Part shown: piece after piece, positions 1-6,148 of the stretch | How positions within the stretch are numbered: the first letter of the stretch is position 1 | Layout of the letters: the number at the start of each line of letters is the position of its first letter | Source of the DNA: Thermoflexales bacterium | GTDB lineage: Bacteria > Chloroflexota > Anaerolineae > Fen-1058 | DNA length: 25,285 nucleotides | Reading direction: 5' to 3' | NCBI GenBank assembly: GCA_016931085.1 | Contig: JAFGFO010000154.1 | Span: forward strand, 1-25,285 | Made by a program: the position numbers and the translations under genes | The notes under the pieces: model-generated | Told to the model about the DNA's origin: nothing | Seen by the model: only the letters and a program-made list of their open reading frames with translations | Databases searched by the model: none

Positions 1-4
1 ACCC

Positions 5-90
5 GTAGGGCAGGTTTCCATACCTGCCACAGGTGCGGCGGCTATGGAAAGCCGCCCTACAAAACGCTCTCTCCGACAGGCTCCTAGATC
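5..90. repeat. Composite double-hairpin repeat, left window end
   Basis: Positions 5-60 open with GTAGGG and close with CCCTAC, and hold two hairpins: GCAGGT-TTCC-ATACCTGC near 10-27 and GGCGGCT-ATGGAA-AGCCGCC near 37-57, joined by a short ACAGGTGC spacer. The block 47-90 (GAAAGCCGCCC through CTAGATC) returns as its reverse complement at 25197-25240 with two mismatches in 44 bases. It therefore belongs to a dispersed repeat family, and the opposite window end is another copy. It abuts the nitroreductase remnant and probably marks where that gene was cut or where assembly stopped. Confidence 0.85.
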
Positions 91-518
91 AGCCGATATC
101 CCAGGAAGAGCTGTCGCGCCTGCTGTATGCTGCCCAAGGCATCACCCGCTCACAAGGCGAGCTCCGTGCCGCGCCATCGGCCGGCGCGCTCTATCCCATC
201 GACCTCTACGTGGCAGTGCGCAAGGTGACAGACCTCGAGCCTGGGCTCTACCACTATGCCGTGCAGGGACACGGGCTGGAGCTGCTCAAGGCCGAGGATG
301 TCAACGCCGGCGTGATGAGCGCCGGGCTGGCACAAGGGCAGTTGGGACGGGCCAGCGTTTGCTTCATCCTGGCGGCTACCTTTCAGCGCACGCGCTGGAA
401 ATATCACGAGCGTTCCTATCGCTACGTGCTGATTGAAGCCGGGCACGTCGGGCAAAACATTTGCCTGGCGGCAGTCTCAATGGGACTGGGGACGTGCAGT
501 GAATTCAACCCAACCTAA
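85..518 (+). pseudogene. SagB-type nitroreductase/dehydrogenase remnant, truncated at both ends
   Basis: The reading frame matches the SagB/ThcOx nitroreductase family, FMN flavoproteins that act in peptide-modification and other oxidations. Visible family blocks are ISQEELSRLLYAAQGIT, then APSAGALYPIDLYVAV, then RYVLIEAGHVGQNICLAA followed by SMGLGTC. The frame can be extended back to a GTG at 33, but that lies inside the hairpin repeat, with no ribosome binding site, so no genuine start is visible. At the 3' end the protein stops just after GLGTC; family members continue for roughly 30-40 residues with a conserved GAFxD-like block that is absent. The stop falls in sequence of the intergenic CCTGAAACCTGA type. 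I read it as a decayed or interrupted gene; assembly error at the left end is an alternative. Confidence 0.75.
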
Positions 519-550
519 AACCTGAGACATTGAACCTGAAGCAGCTTGTA

Positions 551-1289
551 GGAGGTCAGCTTGGCCAGAATATTTGACACACCGATCATCACCAACGATC
601 AAAGCATCGAGCGCGTGCTGGCGGCCGGTTTGCCAGTCGTGCTCGTGTTCCTGAACGACACAGGCTCGACGCCGCTCGATCAGGCCGAGCAACGCCTGGC
701 GCGCGAGAACGCCGGGCAATTGCTCGTGGCGCAAGTGCCGGCCCGCGACAACCCGGCCAGCGTGCGCCGCTACCAGGTGGGGCAGCTCCCGGCCGTGGTG
801 ACTGTGCGGGAGGGAAAGGTACTGACAAAGGCAGAGACCATCTCTGCCACCGAGCTGGAAAAGCATACAGCCTTTCTGCTGGGCAAGGGGCCGCGGCCGG
901 AGAAGGAACGGCCGGCGAGCACCCACGCACAGGCCCAGCCGGGGCCTGCAGCGGGGGCGAGCGAGGACCGGCCGCACGCCGCCACAGACGCAAGCTTTGA
1001 CCAGGATGTGCTGCACGCCCGCCTGCCGGTGTTGGTGGATTTTTGGGCGCCGGGCTGCGGCCCGTGCCGTGCGATGGAACCGATCCTGGAAAAGCTGGCG
1101 CGCGAGCTGAGCGGCCGCCTGCGGGTGGTCAAGGTCAACGCAAGCCAAAATCCCTATACGGCCCAACGTTACGGCGTGCAGGGGGTGCCGACCATGCTGG
1201 TGGTGAAAGACGGCCGGGTGGTCAACCGGTTGGTAGGCGCGCTGCCAGAAGCGACGCTGCGCCAACGACTGATGCCCTGGCTGTCATAA
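551..1289 (+). CDS. Two-domain thioredoxin-family protein (TTG start at 561)
   Basis: Coding runs 561-1289 (242 aa); the GGAGG ribosome site at 551-555, five bases upstream, decides for the TTG start at 561. The C-terminal half (about residues 144-242) is a canonical thioredoxin fold with active site FWAPGCGPCR, Cys166 and Cys169, and the cis-Pro block GVQGVPTMLVVKDG. The N-terminal half (about 1-105) looks like a second thioredoxin fold (VGQLPAVVTVREGKVL at the cis-Pro position), but has no CxxC and so cannot be redox active. A charged Pro/Ala-rich linker of about 35 residues joins them. No signal peptide is seen, so it is probably a cytoplasmic disulfide reductase. It follows the broken nitroreductase by 42 bases and may once have been co-transcribed with it. 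The partner reductase is not in the window. Confidence 0.85.
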
Positions 1290-1290
1290 T

Positions 1291-1314
1291 AACGGGCTAT
1301 CGGAATAGCCTGTT
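1291..1314 (+). terminator. Hairpin directly after the thioredoxin stop codon
   Basis: AACGGGCTAT (1291-1300) pairs with ATAGCCTGTT (1305-1314) over ten positions, one of them a G-U pair, around a CGGA loop. It begins one base after the TAA. No U-run follows, so it may be a weak terminator or an mRNA 3'-end protector rather than a classic intrinsic terminator. Confidence 0.45.
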
Positions 1315-1341
1315 GACATTGAGGCTTTGCACGCATAAAAT
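1313..1341 (+). promoter_or_regulatory. Near-consensus sigma-70 type promoter in the 1290-1569 spacer
   Basis: TTGACA at 1313-1318 and TAAAAT at 1336-1341 are separated by exactly 17 bases. Transcription would start near 1348 and first read a nested inverted repeat (1356-1435), not an ORF. It is either an upstream promoter of the SH3 gene at 1570 or the promoter of a small RNA. Confidence 0.6.
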
Positions 1342-1355
1342 GTATCGAAATCGTA

Positions 1356-1435
1356 ACTGCTCAGGCATAGCATGAATTAGGCTTTTTATCCGCGAATTTA
1401 CGCCAATTAGCGGATAAAACAAAGGGCTGAGCAGT
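1356..1435 (+). ncRNA. Nested inverted repeat: candidate small RNA or structured leader
   Basis: The outer arms ACTGCTCAG (1356-1364) and CTGAGCAGT (1427-1435) are perfect complements, and so are the inner arms TTTTATCCGC (1384-1393) and GCGGATAAAA (1410-1419), which enclose a 16-base AT-rich loop. The block lies just downstream of the promoter at 1313-1341 and contains no worthwhile ORF. The local composition is clearly more AT-rich than the flanking genes. I do not recognise an Rfam family; the call rests only on structure plus promoter. Confidence 0.35.
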
Positions 1436-1488
1436 ATACAAGTTACTCGAAATCAACCATGTGCTGCGAATAGCCATAATAGCTTGAC

Positions 1489-1517
1489 TTGTTCTGCTGG
1501 CTGAATTAGCGTATAAT
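1489..1517 (+). promoter_or_regulatory. Proximal promoter of the SH3-domain gene
   Basis: TTGTTC at 1489-1494 and a perfect TATAAT at 1512-1517 are 17 bases apart. The predicted start near 1524 leaves a leader of about 46 bases before the ATG at 1570, which has AGAGGTGG just upstream as ribosome site. Confidence 0.55.
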
Positions 1518-1569
1518 AACCCTAAATTCGGCGGCGGCCTTGGGTCGCGCCACAAGTTAAAGAGGTGGT

Positions 1570-2079
1570 ATGGAACGCAATTCATCCGGCATTAAACTGA
1601 CTCCTCGCCCCGGCCAGGGTGAACTGGCCTGGTACGAATGGCTGCTGGTCTTGGGCGTGGTGGCGGCTGCCGTCGTCGCTTGCGCGATGGGCGGGCGAGC
1701 CATGCTGCGCTCCGAGGGGAAAGGGGCCGAGGTGATCGTCGAGCTGCCCACGGCCACTCGCCCGCCGACGCGCACGCCGCTGCCAACCTATACCTCCACA
1801 CCCACTCCCACGTTGACGCCGACGCCGCCCGGAACAACCGCCGTCGACGGGTTCGTCGAGGTCTACGACGCTGGCCCGCAGGGTCTTAGCTTCCGCGCCG
1901 GCGCCGGGTTGGGAGAGCAGCGCCTGAAATACCTGTCCGATGGCGCCGTCATGCGCGTGATCGATGGGCCGGTGGAAAGCGACGGGCTCAAATGGTGGAG
2001 GCTGCAAAACCCGGACGATCCCAACGAAGTGGGGTGGTCAGCCGCTGACTATTTGCGGCCCGCCAACCCGCCTCAGTAA
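1570..2079 (+). CDS. Membrane-anchored protein with Thr/Pro linker and bacterial SH3 domain
   Basis: The 169-residue protein has a short cytoplasmic N-terminus, one hydrophobic segment at about residues 22-42 (WLLVLGVVAAAVVACAMGG), a Thr/Pro-rich extracytoplasmic spacer at about 60-90, and a C-terminal SH3b-like domain at about 91-165 containing LSFRAGAGLGEQ, then WWRLQNPDD and VGWSAADYL. SH3b domains usually bind cell wall or extracellular ligands, so a surface or periplasmic role is likely; the ligand is unknown. The start is supported by AGAGGTGG at 1561-1568. The gene has its own promoter pair upstream and faces the convergent lipoprotein gene. This architecture is common in Chloroflexota genomes. 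Confidence 0.8.
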   Translation: MERNSSGIKLTPRPGQGELAWYEWLLVLGVVAAAVVACAMGGRAMLRSEGKGAEVIVELPTATRPPTRTPLPTYTSTPTPTLTPTPPGTTAVDGFVEVYDAGPQGLSFRAGAGLGEQRLKYLSDGAVMRVIDGPVESDGLKWWRLQNPDDPNEVGWSAADYLRPANPPQ

Positions 2080-2116
2080 GCATTCGCAAGTCAGAAACAC
2101 CAGAAATTGCGTTTTT

Positions 2117-2174
2117 AAGAAACCGGGTTTTTGCAAAGCACCCTCACAGGGGGAGGAAAAAAACTCGGTTTCTT
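2117..2174. terminator. Candidate bidirectional terminator between convergent genes
   Basis: AAGAAACCGGGTTTTT (2117-2132) and its near-complement at 2159-2174 (one mismatch of 16) bracket a 26-base centre. The arms carry T-runs on either strand. The position between two convergent genes fits a shared terminator, although the sequence also resembles a dispersed intergenic repeat. Confidence 0.45.
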
Positions 2175-2180
2175 GATCGT

Positions 2181-2888
2181 TTAACGTTGGGAACACAGTT
2201 GCTTGTCCACCCCGGCTCGCGACAGGCCGCCATTAAGAAATGGGGCGCTATTAGCCTCGATATCGAGACGAGCCGCTTCCAGCAGCATCCGCACGGCCCG
2301 GTAGGCCACCCACGCATAGGGCCCCGGCGGCACGCCGCCGGACACAGTCGCGTAATCGGCGTTAAACTGCTCGGCATAAGCGGCGAACTCGCCAGCCAGT
2401 CGCGCCGCCGCGGGGTCCAGACACACAGCCGATTCCAGCTCAGCCGCCGGGAGATCAGCCAGGATCAGCACAGGCAGTCCCTCGCGCGCATAGATGGGGG
2501 CGGCCGCGTCGCTCGTCTCCAGGCCAAAGTGGCCGATCACGCCCATCACGGCCGGATCGAGCGCCAGCATAGACGCCTGTTGAGCCGCCGCTTCAGGCTC
2601 CCCCCCGTCGTCGAGGGCTATCAACTCGACTCGATACCCCCCTACCCCCTCAGCCAGGTTCGCCTGGCGGATCGCCAGCCGCGCCGCGTAGATCACATCG
2701 TAGCCCACCTGGCGGGAGTGTCCCTCGAACGGCGCGACCAGGCCGATTTTAAAGCTGGGTTGGGTGGAGGCGGGGGAAGAGCAGGAAGTAAGGAGTAAGG
2801 AGTAAGAAGTAAGAAGTAAGAAGTAAGAAAGACGTGAAACGCCAAACCTGAAACCTGAAACCCTTTTACTGGCAGCCCTTGGCGGCAT
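2181..2888 (-). CDS. Short ABC-type substrate-binding lipoprotein (Peripla_BP_6-like), internally shortened
   Basis: The mature part begins FKIGLVAPFEGHSRQVGYD and continues with GVIGHFGLETSDAAAPIYA, typical of the N-lobe of branched-chain amino acid (LivJ-type) binding proteins. The sequence then jumps to a C-lobe-like ending with YAWVAYRAVRMLLEAA. At about 235 aa it is well below the usual 350-400, so much of the second lobe is missing. ATG 2888 is chosen because GGAGG lies three bases upstream, within the 3' end of mltG; ATG 2927 is an alternative. The signal sequence has Arg/Lys at positions 4-19, a hydrophobic core and the lipobox LLTSC with Cys36, so it should be an outer-face lipoprotein. 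The core is encoded by a heptanucleotide tandem repeat. No permease or ATPase genes are near, so a transport role is unproven. Confidence 0.65.
   Translation of the reverse strand: MPPRAASKRVSGFRFGVSRLSYFLLLTSYSLLLTSCSSPASTQPSFKIGLVAPFEGHSRQVGYDVIYAARLAIRQANLAEGVGGYRVELIALDDGGEPEAAAQQASMLALDPAVMGVIGHFGLETSDAAAPIYAREGLPVLILADLPAAELESAVCLDPAAARLAGEFAAYAEQFNADYATVSGGVPPGPYAWVAYRAVRMLLEAARLDIEANSAPFLNGGLSRAGVDKQLCSQR
2787..2828. repeat. Six tandem heptamers AGTAAGG/AGTAAGA
   Basis: Reading the plus strand there are two AGTAAGG units and four AGTAAGA units in direct succession, followed by AAG. On the minus strand they encode the repeating LLLTSYS/LLLTSC signal-peptide core of the lipoprotein. 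Because the unit is seven bases, gain or loss of one unit shifts the reading frame. Confidence 0.9.
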
Positions 2889-4023
2889 GCTCCTCCAACG
2901 TCTTGGAAAACATGTGTGTGCCGTCACCGCTGCACGAGGCGCGGAAGAAATAATAGGGAACCTGGGCCGGTTCGATGGCGGCGCTCAACGCCGACATGCC
3001 TGGGCTGCAAATAGGGCCGGGCGGCAGACCGGGATTGAGGTAAGTGTTGTAAGGTGAGATCACCGCGCGATAATCTTCGATGGTCAATTCGCGGTTCCAC
3101 CACGTGTTCTGCGCCGGTTGGTAGCCCATGGCGTACTGCACGGTCGGGTCAGCGTCCAATGACATGCCGCTCAACAAGCGGTTATAATACACGCCGGCGA
3201 TGACGGGGTGCTCGTCGGCCACCACTGCCTCGCGCTCGACAATCGACGCCAGGGCCAGCGCTTCAAATAGCGTACGTCCTTGTGCTCGCAGCTTGTCGCG
3301 CCCCCCCGGCGGCAGCTTGGCCTCAAGGGTGCTCAACATCCGCTCGATCACATCGTGCGCCGTGGCGTCCTCATCGAAACGGTAGGTGTCTGGGAACAGG
3401 TAACCTTCCAGCGTAGCGTCTGGCGGCAGTTCGGCCAGGAACGAAAAGCGGGACGAGAAGGTTTGCGGGGCGAGTGCCAGGGCGAGAAATTCATCGGCGT
3501 TGACCGACGATTGCTGGGCCACGAGTTGGGCCACTTCCTCCAGGCGCCGGCCCTCAGGCACGGTCAGGCTTATCTCGTTGTCGCGCCGGCCGCGTTGCAA
3601 AGCGGCAGCCACCTCGGCCATGGTCATGGTCTCGTTCAATTGGAATTGTCCGGCTTCTACGCTGCTATCCAGGCCATTATAGCGCAGGTAAAGGCGAAAC
3701 AGCTCGGCGTCGCTGATCAAGCCTTCGCGCTGCAGGCGTGTGGCCACCTGCCCGACCGACTCGCCGGACTGCACGGCAAAAGTCACCGGCGTGCCGTCTT
3801 TGCCAGCCGGCAGAGACAAGTCACTGGCGCGCCAGTTGAGATAGGCGGCGATAAACACATCCTCGATTCGAGAGGGGGCCGGGATTTGCACCGAGCCGGG
3901 CTGGCCGCCGGCGGTGGACTGGCGTCCGATCATCGTCCACAACACGCCTCCCATGCCAAAGAGAACCAGGAGTGTGACCAGAAAGATGAGGGCACTTGTC
4001 AGTGTTTTTCGTTTTCGTCTCAT
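2866..4023 (-). CDS. mltG: Endolytic murein transglycosylase MltG
   Basis: MltG (YceG family) cleaves nascent glycan strands at the inner-membrane face and terminates peptidoglycan chains. The 385-residue protein has a basic N-terminus and one membrane segment (about residues 10-32), a LysM-like region (about 80-115, VTFAVQSGESVGQVATRLQ), and the lytic domain. The catalytic Glu is Glu263 in ASIVERE, followed by YYNRLLSGMSLDADPTVQY and NTYLNPGLPPGPICSPG, both family signatures. Length is normal. ATG 4023 gives a typical basic start; a TTG at 4038 would add five residues, and neither has a strong ribosome site. It is fourth in the alaS operon, 76 bases after ruvX, the conserved alaS-ruvX-mltG neighbourhood. 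Its last codons overlap the start of the lipoprotein gene. Confidence 0.93.
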   Translation of the reverse strand: MRRKRKTLTSALIFLVTLLVLFGMGGVLWTMIGRQSTAGGQPGSVQIPAPSRIEDVFIAAYLNWRASDLSLPAGKDGTPVTFAVQSGESVGQVATRLQREGLISDAELFRLYLRYNGLDSSVEAGQFQLNETMTMAEVAAALQRGRRDNEISLTVPEGRRLEEVAQLVAQQSSVNADEFLALALAPQTFSSRFSFLAELPPDATLEGYLFPDTYRFDEDATAHDVIERMLSTLEAKLPPGGRDKLRAQGRTLFEALALASIVEREAVVADEHPVIAGVYYNRLLSGMSLDADPTVQYAMGYQPAQNTWWNRELTIEDYRAVISPYNTYLNPGLPPGPICSPGMSALSAAIEPAQVPYYFFRASCSGDGTHMFSKTLEEHAAKGCQ

Positions 4024-4040
4024 GTCACTCGGAACCAAGA

Positions 4041-4070
4041 TTACGCATTACGTTTCACGTTTTACGCTTC
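4041..4070. repeat. TTACG/ACGTTT short repeats between ruvX and mltG
   Basis: The 76-base gap is built from TTACGCATTACG, then TTTCACG and TTTTACG units. The same units recur at 6097-6148 and, as ACGTTTGA, just upstream of alaS, so this is a dispersed low-complexity family that fills the gaps of this operon. Confidence 0.6.
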
Positions 4071-4099
4071 ATATCATCCCGCGCTTGCCGAGGGACGTT

Positions 4100-4528
4100 T
4101 CACGTCTCCCGCTGCGTGTCCAGGTAACCCTGCAAAATAATCGCGGCGGCGGCGGCATCGACCTGGCCCTTGTCGCCACGAGCGTCACGGCGGCGGCGGC
4201 CGGCTTCCGCCAGGCGTTGCACAGCCTGGATGGTCGAATAGCGCTCGTCCCACAAAACGACTGGGACAGGCAGCGCCGCGGCCAGCTTGCGGGCATAGCG
4301 TTTCACCCGCAATGCCTGAGGTCCCTCTTCGCCGGACAAGCTGCAAGGGAAGCCAACGACGAGCGTTTCCACAGCGTACTCGGCCAGCAGAACAGCCAGC
4401 GCGCTCACATCGCCGGCCAGGCTAGAATGTGCGAGTGTCTTCAGCGGGCGCGCCAGTATGTGCAACTCATCACTCACCGCCACGCCAATCCGCTTTTCAC
4501 CGACATCCAAAGCCAGGATTCTGCTCAT
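4100..4528 (-). CDS. ruvX: Putative Holliday junction resolvase / pre-16S rRNA nuclease YqgF (RuvX)
   Basis: RuvX/YqgF is an RNase H-fold nuclease needed for 16S rRNA 5'-end maturation and implicated in Holliday junction resolution. The 142-residue protein shows the family blocks ILALDVGEKRIGVAVSD at the N-terminus (first catalytic Asp), VVGFPCSLSGEEG, LWDERYSTIQA, and VDAAAAAIILQGYLD (final Asp). ATG 4528 is chosen because it places MSRILALDVG at the start as in homologues; the open frame runs on to 4744 but that part has no family similarity and overlaps the gene upstream. It lies 37 bases after the baseplate-J-like gene and before mltG, within the alaS operon. Confidence 0.92.
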   Translation of the reverse strand: MSRILALDVGEKRIGVAVSDELHILARPLKTLAHSSLAGDVSALAVLLAEYAVETLVVGFPCSLSGEEGPQALRVKRYARKLAAALPVPVVLWDERYSTIQAVQRLAEAGRRRRDARGDKGQVDAAAAAIILQGYLDTQRET

Positions 4529-4565
4529 GATTGTTTCAGGTTCCAGCTCCGGTTTCTGGCAAATC

Positions 4566-6086
4566 TCACGCCTGCTGCCGAATCTCGATCTGGATTCGCA
4601 CCGGCAGCCAGGGCACTCGCCCCAACCACTCTGGCCTGACTGCAACGACGGGGTCAAAGCGCAGTGGCAGTTCCTCGGCCAGGTAACTGACGGCCTGCTC
4701 CACCGGCTTGCCGGCGATCGCCTGGCGTATCTGGTCACGATCAAAGCGAGCCGCTATGTAGCCCTTTGCAGTCATCTCCATCAAAATATCGCCGTTGGCG
4801 TCGGCCGGCACGATGATCTCGCCTGGCTCGAACGCCAATCCATCTGCAATCAGTTCATACTCTGGCGGCACCTGGGCCACCATCTCGGCGTAGGCCAGGG
4901 TATTGGCATCCGCCATGTGGCCCTTCAGGCCGAGCACGGTCAGGCGCATTTCCAACACGACCGTCTGGGCCTCTTCGGTCACGAAACGGTCGTAGGTCTC
5001 GTCCAGCACCTGGCTCACAAAAAGCGACTCGGCCACGATCAGCTCTTGTTCGCCCATTTCAACCTGCATCTGCTGATAAGCGTCACCCAAGAGATTTTGC
5101 ATCAACTGCGAGCGAGCGCGGTCACGATCCTCCTGTGTGACAGCCGGTACCTCGCGAGAGCCGCCGCCAGCAGTTGGATAAGGGTTGGTCACTTTGACCG
5201 AAATGGCGGCCACTCCCTCGACCTCATTGATCAGGTTGGCGCCGATATTGGCAAACTCGCCAGGCTCCATCGCCTCGATCGGCGCCTCGGCCTGGGCGCC
5301 AAAACCGCCCGGCACACTGACATCGACCGTGGTGAAATAGCGCATGACCGAGCCAAACGCCGATGTGCGCACAGCAGTTCCCTTGGGGATATTGATGGGT
5401 ATCCCCAATTGGTTGATAAAGACAACCGTGCCCCGGGCAGGGGAAGCAGGGATAGCCTTTTTACCTGTCGTGGGCACCTGGACAGTGCCGGCGACCTCGG
5501 CCGCCACGTATTCGGCCGGGATGCGCGTGCGGGCCACGTCCACCTGCTCAATATCGGTATCAAACGCGACGTAGAGCGACACGTTCATCGCTTCGCTGTC
5601 GGGCACCAACGTCACCTCGGCGCTGGGCACAGCCAGGGCGGCGGTGAGAGCAAAGCCCAGGAAAACACCAACGAACAAGGTCCAGGCCAATACCTGTCGC
5701 ATCACCTGCGCGGGCCGCGAAGGGCGCCGGGTGCGGCGGGCGCTGGCGGCCTGCCATGCCTCGTCGCTGCGCCCGGGTGACCAAGGGTCTTCATCCAGGC
5801 CGGGCCGCCGCCAATTGGAACGCTTGCGCCCTTGCTCGACCGAGCCAAAGACCGGCAAGCCAATCTCACCGGCTTCGCGGACCATCTGGCTGTCACGCGT
5901 GACCAGGGCCAGCTCGAATTTTAATTGTTCGGCCTGGCGCTGCACCAGGCGCAAATCCACCCGGCTGCGCAGCACATCAGAATAAGGCGGGATCACTAAC
6001 ATCACGCGCGGCGCCCCGACCAGGTTCAACTGATCGCGCACCGAGAGGATATCGTCTTCGGAATGGAGATAGATAATTTGTTCCAT
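4566..6086 (-). CDS. Baseplate J/gp47-like single-pass membrane protein of Chloroflexi type
   Basis: The 506-residue protein begins MEQIIYLHSEDDILSVRDQL and includes PRVMLVIPPYSDVLRSRVDL, an N-terminal cytoplasmic alpha/beta region (about 1-80) recognisable in Chloroflexi proteins annotated as baseplate J/gp47 family. A basic Ser/Arg linker leads to one membrane segment near residues 132-152 (AWTLFVGVFLGFALTAALAV). The large extracytoplasmic part carries the baseplate-J-like stretch with GTVVFINQLGIPINIPKGT and then EPGEFANIGANLIN. No other tail or contractile-injection gene is present, so a phage-tail role is unlikely and the label reflects fold similarity. Position between alaS and ruvX suggests a cell-envelope function shared with mltG, which is inference. 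The actual function is unknown. Confidence 0.75.
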   Translation of the reverse strand: MEQIIYLHSEDDILSVRDQLNLVGAPRVMLVIPPYSDVLRSRVDLRLVQRQAEQLKFELALVTRDSQMVREAGEIGLPVFGSVEQGRKRSNWRRPGLDEDPWSPGRSDEAWQAASARRTRRPSRPAQVMRQVLAWTLFVGVFLGFALTAALAVPSAEVTLVPDSEAMNVSLYVAFDTDIEQVDVARTRIPAEYVAAEVAGTVQVPTTGKKAIPASPARGTVVFINQLGIPINIPKGTAVRTSAFGSVMRYFTTVDVSVPGGFGAQAEAPIEAMEPGEFANIGANLINEVEGVAAISVKVTNPYPTAGGGSREVPAVTQEDRDRARSQLMQNLLGDAYQQMQVEMGEQELIVAESLFVSQVLDETYDRFVTEEAQTVVLEMRLTVLGLKGHMADANTLAYAEMVAQVPPEYELIADGLAFEPGEIIVPADANGDILMEMTAKGYIAARFDRDQIRQAIAGKPVEQAVSYLAEELPLRFDPVVAVRPEWLGRVPWLPVRIQIEIRQQA

Positions 6087-6096
6087 GCCTCGTACA

Positions 6097-6148
6097 CATT
6101 ACGCAATACATCTTACGGATTACGTTTTACGTTTTTACGTTTTACGTA
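6097..6148. repeat. TTACG/ACGTTTT repeat between alaS and the baseplate-J-like gene
   Basis: Units of TTACG and ACGTTTT are strung through the 55-base gap, and the alaS stop codon (6142-6144 on the plus strand, TTA) falls inside them. So the repeat supplies the end of the alaS frame. Confidence 0.65.

Noticed and set aside
1484..1517. TTGACT at 1484-1489 as -35 box for the TATAAT at 1512
   Set aside because: The spacer would be 22 bases; TTGTTC at 1489-1494 gives the preferred 17.
2787..2828. CRISPR-like array
   Set aside because: The units are seven bases in direct tandem with no spacers, so this is a simple sequence repeat.
4529..4744. N-terminal extension of RuvX to 4744
   Set aside because: The extra 72 residues overlap the upstream gene, are basic and low-complexity, and homologues start at the LALDVGEKRIG block.
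4458..5780. Plus-strand ORF of 440 aa opposite the baseplate-J-like gene
   Set aside because: Composition rich in His, Gln and Leu, typical of a shadow frame; the minus-strand protein has a membrane segment and known family blocks.
4566..6086. Phage tail or contractile injection system
   Set aside because: Only a fold-level resemblance to baseplate J, and the protein has a membrane segment and sits among housekeeping genes; no tube, sheath, spike or ATPase gene is present.
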